64,000 nucleotides of DNA. It comes from Acidaminococcus timonensis. GTDB taxonomy: Bacteria > Bacillota > Negativicutes > Acidaminococcales > Acidaminococcaceae. Shown piece after piece: positions 39,381-47,081 of this stretch (the stretch's first letter is position 1; each line of letters begins with the position of its first letter). Location: positions 186,001-250,000 of the forward strand of contig NZ_FNWH01000006.1 in assembly GCF_900106585.1 (NCBI RefSeq). The letters are read 5' to 3'. The notes under the pieces are model-generated. The model did not search any database. It saw only the letters and a program-made list of their open reading frames with translations, and had not been told where the DNA came from. The translations under genes and the position numbers were made by a program.

Positions 39381-39872
39381 ATGGAATTGCGGTATGCAAA
39401 ACCCCAGGATGTGAAGGATATCGCCAACCTGGAGGCTGTCTGCTTCCCTCATGCAGAAGCGGCTACACCGGAATCCATCCAGGATCGGGTGGCGGCGTAT
39501 CCCAATCACTTCCTCCTGCTGTTTGATGGAGGCAAGCTGGTTTCCTTTGTGAATGGACTGGTGACGGATGAACCGGATCTGACTGACGCCATGTACGAAC
39601 ATGCAGATATGCACAACGAAAAAGGGGCCTGGCAGATGATTTTCGGGGTGGATACGGACCCCGCCCGCCGGAAACAGGGACTGGCCGGGAACGTGCTGCA
39701 GCACTTCATCGATGCGGCCCGGAAAGAAGGCCGCAAAGGAGTGGTCCTGACCTGCAAGGACCGTCTGGTCCACTATTACGCCAAATTCGGATTCGTGGAT
39801 GAAGGCATCTCCGGTTCCACCCACGGGGACGTGGTGTGGCACCAGATGCGGCTCACTTTCAATGGGAAATAA
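39381..39872 (+). CDS. GNAT-family acetyltransferase
   Basis: This 163-residue protein has the GNAT acetyl-CoA fold. The acetyl-CoA loop reads FGVDTDPARRKQGLAGNVLQ (positive, R/Q-x-x-G-x-A), and the N-terminus MELRYAKPQDVKDIANLEAVCFP is typical. The conserved C-terminal strand contains KDRLVHYYAKFGFVDEGIS. Its acceptor, protein or small molecule, is unknown. It may be cotranscribed with the nitroreductase and the following cysteine desulfidase-like gene, which starts 14 bases downstream. Confidence 0.83.
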   Translation: MELRYAKPQDVKDIANLEAVCFPHAEAATPESIQDRVAAYPNHFLLLFDGGKLVSFVNGLVTDEPDLTDAMYEHADMHNEKGAWQMIFGVDTDPARRKQGLAGNVLQHFIDAARKEGRKGVVLTCKDRLVHYYAKFGFVDEGISGSTHGDVVWHQMRLTFNGK

Positions 39873-39886
39873 AAGGAGGACGGACA

Positions 39887-41203
39887 ATGGAGAAGACCGA
39901 TCAGAAATACCAGACCTACGTGGAAATCCTGAAGGAAGAACTGGTGCCGGCCATGGGATGTACCGAGCCCATTGCGATTGCCTACGCCGCGGCCAGGGCC
40001 CGGGAAGTCCTGGGAGCCCTGCCGGACAGGGTGGAAATCGGCGTCAGCGGGAATATCATCAAGAACGTGAAGAGCGTGGTGGTGCCCAATACGGACGGCC
40101 TGCACGGCATCGAAGCGGCGGCTGCGGCCGGGATCGTTGGAGGCAAAGCGGAAAAACAGCTGGAAGTAATCGCAGACGTGACACCGGAGCAGAAAGCACA
40201 GATGAAGGACTTCCTGAAAAAGGTGCCCATGCAGGTGGAAGCGGTGGACAATGGACTGATCTTCGATATCATGGTGAAGCTGTTCCATGGAACGGACAGC
40301 GCCCTGGTCCGGATTGCTCAATACCATACCAATATCGTGCTGATACAGAAGAATGAAAAGACTGTCTATGAAGCGAAAAAAGACGGGGGCACCGGCTGTG
40401 CGGACAATGCTGAGGAAATGGGCATGACCGGCAAGAACCTGCTGAACATCAAGGACATCCTGGATTTTGCCAACACCTGTGACATCGAAGATGTAAAACC
40501 CATACTGGATCCCCAGATCCAATGCAACACCGCCATTTCTGAAGAAGGACTGCTGGGCAACTACGGTGCCAATATCGGTTCCGTGCTGCTGAAGACCTAC
40601 GGCAGCGACATCAAGAATCGGGCTGTGGCCAAGGCAGCTGCCGGGTCCGACGCCCGGATGAGCGGCTGTGAACTGCCTGTGGTGATCAACTCCGGCAGCG
40701 GCAACCAGGGCATTGCCGTTTCCGTTCCCGTCATCGAATATGCCAAGGAACTGAATGTGACCAAGGAAAAACTGTACCGGGCCCTGGTGCTGTCCAATCT
40801 GATCGCCATCCATGAAAAGACCGGCATCGGACGGCTGTCCGCCTACTGCGGAGCGGTAAGCGCCGGGTGCGCGGCGGGCTGTGGCATCGCCTACCTGTAC
40901 GGGGAAGGGTATGACGCCATCAGCCATACCCTGGTGAACGCGCTGGCCATCGTCAGCGGGATCATCTGCGACGGGGCGAAGGCCTCCTGTGCCGCCAAAA
41001 TTGCATCCAGCGTGGAAGCCGGCCTGCTGGGCTACTCCATGTACAAGAGCGGCAATGAATTCAAAAGCGGCGATGGCATTGTGAACAATGGGGTGGAGGC
41101 CACCATCAGGAACGTGAGCCAGCTGGGCCGGGAAGGGATGAGAGAAACCGACCGGGAGATTATCAAGATCATGCTGGCACCCCAGCCGGAGGTAAAAGAA
41201 TAA
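39887..41203 (+). CDS. L-cysteine desulfidase-like Fe-S enzyme (UPF0597)
   Basis: The 438-residue protein belongs to the UPF0597/CdsB-type family related to L-serine dehydratase alpha chains. Such enzymes use a [4Fe-4S] cluster to break L-cysteine to pyruvate, sulfide and ammonia. Cysteines are placed as in the family: MGCTEPIAIA at the N-terminus, AYCGAVSAGCAAGCG and ICDGAKASCAAKIASS. The NSGSGNQGI motif is also typical. The ATG at 39887 follows AAAAGGAGGA. It fits amino-acid fermentation in this organism. The activity, cysteine or serine, is inferred. Confidence 0.85.
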   Translation: MEKTDQKYQTYVEILKEELVPAMGCTEPIAIAYAAARAREVLGALPDRVEIGVSGNIIKNVKSVVVPNTDGLHGIEAAAAAGIVGGKAEKQLEVIADVTPEQKAQMKDFLKKVPMQVEAVDNGLIFDIMVKLFHGTDSALVRIAQYHTNIVLIQKNEKTVYEAKKDGGTGCADNAEEMGMTGKNLLNIKDILDFANTCDIEDVKPILDPQIQCNTAISEEGLLGNYGANIGSVLLKTYGSDIKNRAVAKAAAGSDARMSGCELPVVINSGSGNQGIAVSVPVIEYAKELNVTKEKLYRALVLSNLIAIHEKTGIGRLSAYCGAVSAGCAAGCGIAYLYGEGYDAISHTLVNALAIVSGIICDGAKASCAAKIASSVEAGLLGYSMYKSGNEFKSGDGIVNNGVEATIRNVSQLGREGMRETDREIIKIMLAPQPEVKE

Positions 41204-41237
41204 AGCGATGCGCGGCGGCTTGTCACAGTCTCTGGGC

Positions 41238-41281
41238 AAAAAGAAAGACCCATCCGATCCTGGGATGGGTCTTTCTTTTTC
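41238..41281. terminator. Bidirectional terminator between convergent genes
   Basis: The stem AAAGAAAGACCCATCC / GGATGGGTCTTTCTTT has an A run on the left and a T run on the right. It can end both the desulfidase transcript and the minus-strand hydrolase transcript. Confidence 0.9.
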
Positions 41282-41291
41282 ATGGAACGGA

Positions 41292-41822
41292 TCATTCCAC
41301 AATGATCTGGCAGCTTTTCATGGTTTCCAGGGCTGCCCGGTGTTTTTCCGGGGTTACGCCGGCACAGCAGCGGCTGTCCACTTTGATGGGCACTTCCGGC
41401 AGGGCCGCTTTCAACAGCAGGGCATTGCTCACCACGCAGATATCGGTACAAAGGCCGATGAGTTCGATGCTGGTGATGGGCTGTACCTTGTTGGCCTCTG
41501 CCAGCTCCCGGGCCAGTTTCACAGAACCGAAGCAGGGCTTCTGGATCACCGGCCAGTGGTGTTCCTGCTGCAGCTTTTCCAGGCCGGGGATCAGGCGCCA
41601 TCCCGGGGTGTTCTTGATGCAATGCTTCACGGGCAGCAGTTTGCCTTCCTGGGTTTCCAGGTAGTCACTGCCGTGGGTGTCCTGGGTGAAGATCACCTTG
41701 CCCGGGAAATGGGCCACTTTTTTCATTACGTCCAGGGTGATGGCCTGGGCCGCCTCGGATCCCAGGCTGCCGCCTACAAAATCATTCTGCATATCTACCA
41801 CAATCAAAAACGGATTGCTCAT
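41292..41822 (-). CDS. Isochorismatase-family cysteine hydrolase
   Basis: This 176-residue protein has the isochorismatase/nicotinamidase fold. D10 in LIVVDMQNDFV, a lysine in the VIQKPCFGS region and the nucleophile cysteine in ELIGLCTDICVVSNAL form the catalytic set. The FTQDTH and CTDICV motifs resemble nicotinamidases, which turn nicotinamide into nicotinate for NAD salvage. Metal-ligand residues after D-H are partly visible. Nicotinamidase is possible but not proven. GGAAGGGA precedes the ATG on the minus strand; the CNNM gene lies upstream. Confidence 0.8.
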   Translation of the reverse strand: MSNPFLIVVDMQNDFVGGSLGSEAAQAITLDVMKKVAHFPGKVIFTQDTHGSDYLETQEGKLLPVKHCIKNTPGWRLIPGLEKLQQEHHWPVIQKPCFGSVKLARELAEANKVQPITSIELIGLCTDICVVSNALLLKAALPEVPIKVDSRCCAGVTPEKHRAALETMKSCQIIVE

Positions 41823-41886
41823 GGGGAGTCCCTTCCTTTCATCTGTTTTGCTTTAGCAAAGGGCTGGGAGGAGAAGATCCCATCTT

Positions 41887-43185
41887 CTATCCTTCCGCCG
41901 CATCTTTTTTCGTGGGCCGCACTTCCACGATGATTTCCTGCACCCGGTGCTCGTTGGCCCTTGTCACCGTTACGTGCAGATTCTTGCAGTCGAAGCTGTC
42001 GCCTTTTTTGGGGATGGTTTCCAGGGTATCCACCACCCAGCCGCTGATGGAGTTGTTCTCCAGGCCGTAGTCGTCTATGTCCAGATCCAGCACCTTGAAC
42101 AGGTCGAACAGGTTGGCATTTTGGGAGTTGGAGGAACAGGACACCAGGACCCGGTTCTTGCCCAGCCGGCGGAAGGAGGAAATGGCCTTGTCATGTTCGT
42201 CCCAGATTTCACCCACCAGCTCTTCCACGATGTCCTCAGTGGTCACCAGGCCCCGTACGGTGCCGTAGCTGTCCATGACCATAGCCATTTCCACCTTGGC
42301 TTCCTGCAGGGTCTTCAGTACCCGGGAAATCTTGGTGGACTGATGGACCAGGGCGGCTTTCTTGATGACTTTCTTCAAGTCGAACTGGGGATTCTGCAGG
42401 TACGCTGCAAAAAAGTCCTTGGCGTGGAGGATGCCGATGATCTCGCCATAGTCATCCTTGAACACGGGCAGACGGGAGAACCCGTGGCTGCGGAACAGCT
42501 TCAGGGCCTCCGGCGTTCCTTCGGAGATATCCATGGCCACCATATCCACCCGGGGGGTCATGATCTCCCGTACCCGGATGTCACTGAACTCGATGGCGCT
42601 CTTGATCAGCAGGCTGTCCTGCTTGTTGATGCCGCCACCGCTTTCCACTTCGTCCACCATAAGCAGCAGTTCATCTTCCGTGGCCGGTTTGCGGCTGTTC
42701 TTCTTGCCCAGGAACTGGGCGGCCAGCCGCTTCAGCTGCCGGAACAGAAAGTTCAGGGGTGTGAACAGGAACACCAGGATCCGGAGCAGACCGGCGGTCT
42801 GCATGGAGTAATATTCCGGGGCGTCGCTGGCAGCGCTTTTGGGGAGGATTTCTCCGAAAATCAGGATGATGATGGTGGTAACCACCGTGGCCAGGGCCAG
42901 GCCCGAAGGACCGAAGGCCGCTGTAGAGACAGCGGCTGCCAGGGACGCCGTGGCGATGTTCACCACGTTGTTCCCAATCAGGATGGTGGACAGGGCATCA
43001 TCGAAACGGTTCAGCAGCTGCAGGGCTTTCCGGGCCTTGGGGTTGCCGCTTTTGGCCAGATTCTTCAGCCGCAGTTTGTTGGCGCCGGTAAGGGCTGTTT
43101 CTGCCGCAGAGAAGAAGCCGGAAAAAGAGATGAAAATCACCAGGATCAGCGTCAACGCTGCTGTGGGGATTTCAAATGTATCCAT
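41887..43185 (-). CDS. CNNM/CorC-family membrane protein (hemolysin-type)
   Basis: The 432-residue protein has an N-terminal CNNM (DUF21) membrane domain of about four segments (ILVIFISFSGFFSAAETAL; NIATASLAAAVSTAAFG; VVTTIIILIFGEILPKS). A tandem CBS pair follows (VREIMTPRVDMVAMD; TVRGLVTTEDIVEELVG), and then a CorC/HlyC domain. Such proteins are linked with magnesium or cobalt efflux; the hemolysin label is historical. It is divergent from the YgjP-like gene and upstream of the isochorismatase-like gene on the same strand. Confidence 0.9.
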   Translation of the reverse strand: MDTFEIPTAALTLILVIFISFSGFFSAAETALTGANKLRLKNLAKSGNPKARKALQLLNRFDDALSTILIGNNVVNIATASLAAAVSTAAFGPSGLALATVVTTIIILIFGEILPKSAASDAPEYYSMQTAGLLRILVFLFTPLNFLFRQLKRLAAQFLGKKNSRKPATEDELLLMVDEVESGGGINKQDSLLIKSAIEFSDIRVREIMTPRVDMVAMDISEGTPEALKLFRSHGFSRLPVFKDDYGEIIGILHAKDFFAAYLQNPQFDLKKVIKKAALVHQSTKISRVLKTLQEAKVEMAMVMDSYGTVRGLVTTEDIVEELVGEIWDEHDKAISSFRRLGKNRVLVSCSSNSQNANLFDLFKVLDLDIDDYGLENNSISGWVVDTLETIPKKGDSFDCKNLHVTVTRANEHRVQEIIVEVRPTKKDAAEG

Positions 43186-43230
43186 ATTTTACACTTCCTT
43201 TATGGGTATGGCTTCATTATAAGAGAAAGT

Positions 43231-43260
43231 ATGACAGTGGTCAATGTTCTATGCTATAAT
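43231..43260 (+). promoter_or_regulatory. Promoter of the YgjP-like gene
   Basis: ATGACA (43231-43236), 18 bp and TATAAT (43255-43260) with TGC before it. It puts the transcription start near 43267 and favours the later ATG at 43288. Confidence 0.55.
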
Positions 43261-43287
43261 AGGAACGCTATGGGTATCGAAGAAATC

Positions 43288-43944
43288 ATGAAAAGCGCCC
43301 GGATCGTCCAGTCGGCCCGCCGGACCATCGGGTTTGAAGTCCGCGAAAGCGGAACGCTGCTTTTGCGGGTCCCTTACGGCTGTCCCAAAAGCCTCTGGGA
43401 GCAGGCAGTGCACAAAAAAGAACAATGGATCTGCCGGGCGGTGGAACGGGTCCGGACGGAGAACCGGGAGTACCATACCCTGGAACTGCGGGAGGGGGAG
43501 ACCTTCCTGCTGTTTGGTGCGCCCTGCACCCTGCATCGGGTCCCGGGAAAGGGATTTCGGCAGGAACCCGGGAATCTTTATATGGGCATGGAGGAGAACC
43601 GGGCCACCCTGGTGGGGTATCTGTCCGCCCGGCTGGGGGAGGTGCTCTGGGACCTGGTGCGGTCTTACGCCCTGGTACTGGATCTGCCTGTACCTCGGGT
43701 GAAATGGAGCCGGGCCCGCTCCCGCTGGGGGTACTGCAATTACAGGGGAGAAATCGGGTTCTCCTGGCCTCTGGTGTTCTGCTCCCGGGAGGTGATTGCC
43801 TATGTGGTGGTCCACGAGCTCTGCCACCTCCGCAACATGTCCCATAACAAGGCCTTCTGGCAGGCTGTGGCCCGGGTGCTGCCGGATTACAAGGAACGGG
43901 AAAACTGGTTGAAAGTCCATAGAAAGGTCATGTTTACATTATGA
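43288..43944 (+). CDS. YgjP-like (M48-type) zinc metallopeptidase
   Basis: This is a YgjP-family protein of 218 residues. The zinc motif HELCHLRNMSHNKAFW (HExxH plus a downstream histidine) marks it as a SprT/YgjP-like metallopeptidase; KWSRARSRWGYCNYRGEI just before it is a second family signature. The physiological substrate is unknown. I use the ATG at 43288; an ATG 18 bases upstream would lie almost at the transcription start. The next gene starts inside its stop codon region (4-base overlap), so the two are coupled. Confidence 0.85.
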   Translation: MKSARIVQSARRTIGFEVRESGTLLLRVPYGCPKSLWEQAVHKKEQWICRAVERVRTENREYHTLELREGETFLLFGAPCTLHRVPGKGFRQEPGNLYMGMEENRATLVGYLSARLGEVLWDLVRSYALVLDLPVPRVKWSRARSRWGYCNYRGEIGFSWPLVFCSREVIAYVVVHELCHLRNMSHNKAFWQAVARVLPDYKERENWLKVHRKVMFTL

Positions 43945-44900
43945 GTATCAACAAGAAAATCCTGCTTTGTTTCATTGCCCTGGTGGTGATCGGGATCATC
44001 TCCATCACCCTGCTGCACCGCAGCCCCAAATACCTGGAGCAGCAGCAGACCGCCCAGAATGCCCAGCTGGTCCATTCCCAGGACACCAAGCTGCCCTATG
44101 CCTATCTGAATAACGTAATCGCCCAGAGCGGGGCTGCCTGCTCGGTGTACTACCATTCCCTGGATACCGGGGAAGTGTTCTACAATTATTCCGGCAAAAT
44201 GCCTGCCGGTGATCTGATCCGTCCCTACGTGGCGGCGGCTGTACTGCGCCAGGTGGAAGACAGGGACCTGGCGCTGGATGAAGTCTACACCCTGCGGGAA
44301 AAGGACCTCCGGCCCCACAGCCCGGTCCTGGGGAAACTGCCTGCCGGCAGCAAACTGACGGTGCAGAATCTGCTGGAAGCCATGATCCTGCAGAACGATA
44401 CCACGGCCCTGTATAAACTGATCTGGATCGCCGGCCGGGAAGACATGAACGAATGGCTGTCCAAACAGGGGTATGCAGATACGGTGATCGGCAGCCATGA
44501 TCTGCCCACCCAGGAAAATGCCCAGGATGGCCTGGCTCCCAAAGAGAAACGGGAACTGAGCTATACGTCTGTGAACGATATGGTGAACCTTTTGACCAGC
44601 CTGTACCAGGGCAAATGTATCAGTCGGGAAAAGGATGCCTATCTGCTGGGTCTGCTGCAGAAACAGCCGGAACGGGATATGCTGGGGGCCCTGCTGCCGG
44701 ATAAGGTGAAAATAGCCGGGTACCAGGCGAACCATGGCCAGGTACTGGGGGCGGCCGGCATTGTCTATGCCAAGGAAAAATATGTTCTGGTGGTCATGAT
44801 GGATAAGGCGGTACGTCCAGAGGAAACCCGCAAGACCATCAACCAGATCTCTTCGATTATCTTCAATACGGTCAATGACAAAGAGGTGTTCAAAAAATGA
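43941..44900 (+). CDS. Membrane-anchored beta-lactamase-fold protein lacking the catalytic serine
   Basis: The 319-residue protein has an N-terminal membrane anchor (residues 6-24) and a class A beta-lactamase-like domain. Where active enzymes have SxxK it reads DLIR (D91, R94), and the SDN site reads QND; the KTG region is KIAG. It is therefore probably not a penicillin-hydrolysing enzyme. The fold call comes from spacing of these motifs, LTVQNLLEAMILQNDTT and the C-terminal strand GIVYAKEKYVLVVMMDK. It overlaps the YgjP-like gene and the FAD oxidoreductase gene by 4 bases each, so it may work with them. Confidence 0.7.
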   Translation: MSINKKILLCFIALVVIGIISITLLHRSPKYLEQQQTAQNAQLVHSQDTKLPYAYLNNVIAQSGAACSVYYHSLDTGEVFYNYSGKMPAGDLIRPYVAAAVLRQVEDRDLALDEVYTLREKDLRPHSPVLGKLPAGSKLTVQNLLEAMILQNDTTALYKLIWIAGREDMNEWLSKQGYADTVIGSHDLPTQENAQDGLAPKEKRELSYTSVNDMVNLLTSLYQGKCISREKDAYLLGLLQKQPERDMLGALLPDKVKIAGYQANHGQVLGAAGIVYAKEKYVLVVMMDKAVRPEETRKTINQISSIIFNTVNDKEVFKK

Positions 44901-46288
44901 CGAAAAAAGTGGACGTAGCCATCATCGGCGGCGGTCCTGCGGCCATTTATGCGGCCTATGAGTTCGTACTGAAATATCCCAAGGTCAGCGTGCTGATCCT
45001 GGAGGAAGGCCATGCCATCGATTTGCGGAACTGTCCCATCATTGCAGGCAAGGTGGAAAAGTGCATCCGGTGTACCCCCTGCAGCATCATGCGGGGCTTC
45101 GGCGGTGCCGGGGCCTTCTCCGACGGCAAGTACAACTTCACCACGGAATTCGGCGGCTGGCTCAGCGATTACATCCCCAAAAAGACGGTGATGGAACTGA
45201 TCGACTATGTGGATGAAATCAATCTGAAGCACGGGGCCCCCGGGGAAGTATATTCCACCAAGAACTGTAAAATCGGCCGGGAGGCCCTGGGACACGACCT
45301 TCACCTCCTGAATGCCAAGGTGCGCCATCTGGGTACGGACAACAACCGGAAGCTCATGGCCAGCATCTATCGGTTCCTGATGGACCATGGCATCCAGATC
45401 CAGTGCGACACCCAGGTGGAGACCTTCAAGCCCTGCGACGGGGGTTACGAAGTGTTCCTGAAGGACAGCGATGAGACTGTGAAATGCACGTATCTGATCG
45501 GCGCACCGGGCCGGGCCGGTGCCGAATGGTTCTCGGATCAGTGCGAAGCCTTGGGCCTGGAACTGACCAACAACCAGGTGGATGTGGGCGTCCGGGTGGA
45601 AGTGCCGGCGGCGGTGTTCCAGCACATCACCGATGAGGTGTACGAAGCCAAGCTGGTCTACCGGACGAAGCAGTATGGTGACCGGGTGCGGACCTTCTGC
45701 ATGAACCCCAACGGATATGTGGTGGCGGAGAACACCGATGGCATCGTCACGGTGAACGGCCACAGCTTCAGCGACCCCAAGAAGAACAGCGGCAACACCA
45801 ACTTTGCGCTGCTGGTGAGCAACCGGTTCACGGAACCCTTCAAGGAACCCCATCGGTATGGCAAGCACATTGCGTCCCTGTCCAACATGCTGGGGGGTGG
45901 TGTGCTGGTACAGCGGTTCGGAGACCTGATCAAGGGCCGGCGGACCAATGCCCATCGACTGAGCCAGAGCTTTCTGCGGCCCACGCTGAATGCCGTTCCC
46001 GGAGATTTGAGCCTGGTGCTGCCCAAACGGCATCTGGATAATATCATTGAAATGATCTACGCCTTGGACAAGGTGGCGCCGGGCACGGCCAATGACGATA
46101 CCCTGCTGTATGGGGTAGAGGTAAAATTCTACAGCAGCCGGCTGGAACTGGATGACCGGCTGGAGACGAAACTGCCCAACTTCTTTGCCATCGGTGACGG
46201 GGCCGGCATCACTCGGGGCCTGAGCCAGGCCAGCGCCAGCGGCGTATATGTGGCAAGGATCATCGGGGACAGGATGAAAATGATGTGA
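44897..46288 (+). CDS. FAD-dependent oxidoreductase (COG2509-like)
   Basis: The 463-residue protein binds FAD, with the dinucleotide loop VAIIGGGPAAIYAAYE at the N-terminus and the second FAD contact FAIGDGAGITRGLSQASASG at the C-terminus. It has cysteine clusters CPIIAGKVEKCIRCTPCS near residue 45-60, which could be redox or metal sites. It resembles uncharacterised FAD-dependent dehydrogenases. It starts 4 bases inside the preceding gene. The substrate is unknown. Confidence 0.83.
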   Translation: MTKKVDVAIIGGGPAAIYAAYEFVLKYPKVSVLILEEGHAIDLRNCPIIAGKVEKCIRCTPCSIMRGFGGAGAFSDGKYNFTTEFGGWLSDYIPKKTVMELIDYVDEINLKHGAPGEVYSTKNCKIGREALGHDLHLLNAKVRHLGTDNNRKLMASIYRFLMDHGIQIQCDTQVETFKPCDGGYEVFLKDSDETVKCTYLIGAPGRAGAEWFSDQCEALGLELTNNQVDVGVRVEVPAAVFQHITDEVYEAKLVYRTKQYGDRVRTFCMNPNGYVVAENTDGIVTVNGHSFSDPKKNSGNTNFALLVSNRFTEPFKEPHRYGKHIASLSNMLGGGVLVQRFGDLIKGRRTNAHRLSQSFLRPTLNAVPGDLSLVLPKRHLDNIIEMIYALDKVAPGTANDDTLLYGVEVKFYSSRLELDDRLETKLPNFFAIGDGAGITRGLSQASASGVYVARIIGDRMKMM

Positions 46289-46339
46289 TCCCATTATAGC
46301 AGCGGCTGGTGGATGGTGAGTCGTTGTCAGGGAAGGACA

Positions 46340-46388
46340 AAAAATAAGGCTGTGAAGAAATGGATCCTCATTTCTTCACAGCCTCTTT
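46340..46388. terminator. Bidirectional terminator between convergent genes
   Basis: A 15-bp stem GGCTGTGAAGAAATG / CATTTCTTCACAGCC (46348-46362 with 46369-46383) has an A run at left and CTTTC at right. It shares the GCTGTG core with the other hairpins. Confidence 0.88.
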
Positions 46389-46975
46389 CAGTTGTTCAAA
46401 AATACCGCTTTCAGGGCATTGCACAGTTCCATGCCCAGGGTGTCAGGGCTCAGCGGATACCAGGAGGGATCAGGGAATTTTTCTCCATCCACCTTCTGAC
46501 CCAGGCCGTTGTACCGGTACTGCACCAGGTCGGAGACCACCCGCAGCCGCACATCATACTGGGATTGGAGGAGCAGGGTCCTGGGCGCAGTGCCCGGGGC
46601 CTTTTTGTTCACCCATTTGTTCCACAGGGTGATGATCCCGCTTTTGGGGTCTGCTTTCAGGGTCCGGGAATCGTAGTACACATCGTAGGTACTGTTGCTG
46701 CCCACCAGGGTCCAGGCAGCCTCCTCGTCGGTGGGAGGCACCGGCAGTTTTTCCGGGATGGCCGTTTTTTGGACGTCTCCGGAAAGGGCTGTTTTTACGG
46801 TTGTTTTGGACCCGGATGCCGCTTCATCCAGGGGCACAGAGACACCTTTTTGTGAACCATTTGTTACAGAAACCGTTTCTTTTTCCGCCGCATCAGCCAT
46901 TGGGCCCCCAAAAAGCAGGAATGGGACGGTGCAGAGCGAAACAAAACATATAGGAAGGAAATGGCTTTTTTTCAT
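46388..46975 (-). CDS. Secreted protein with surface-adhesin-E-like domain
   Basis: The 195-residue protein begins with a signal peptide (FLPICFVSLCTVPFLLFGG, cut near ADAAEKE). A Thr/Lys-rich linker follows, then a domain with WTLVGSNSTYDVYYDSRTL and ITLWNKWVNKK that resembles the surface-adhesin E type domain. It is probably periplasmic or surface exposed. I use the ATG at 46975 because AAAGGA is 8 bases upstream; ATGs at 46978 and 46984 are also in frame. The role is unknown. It converges with the FAD oxidoreductase gene. Confidence 0.6.
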   Translation of the reverse strand: MKKSHFLPICFVSLCTVPFLLFGGPMADAAEKETVSVTNGSQKGVSVPLDEAASGSKTTVKTALSGDVQKTAIPEKLPVPPTDEEAAWTLVGSNSTYDVYYDSRTLKADPKSGIITLWNKWVNKKAPGTAPRTLLLQSQYDVRLRVVSDLVQYRYNGLGQKVDGEKFPDPSWYPLSPDTLGMELCNALKAVFLNN

Positions 46976-47081
46976 CATAGACATCCTTTCATCAAGAAAA
47001 CCATGGGACTATTGTACCACATCAGAGAAAAATATGGTGTACTGAAGTGTGGAAAAGTCCGGAACCAAGGAGGCATGCTCC

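Noticed and set aside
41887-43185. A hemolysin toxin
   Set aside because: The hemolysin name of this CNNM/CorC family is historical; the domains point to ion transport.
41947-43287. A long plus-strand extension upstream of the YgjP-like gene
   Set aside because: It lies antisense to the CNNM/CorC gene; the promoter at 43231-43260 shows that the real gene starts after it.
43941-44900. A beta-lactam resistance gene
   Set aside because: The fold suggests a class A enzyme, but the SxxK serine and lysine are replaced, so a resistance function is not supported.
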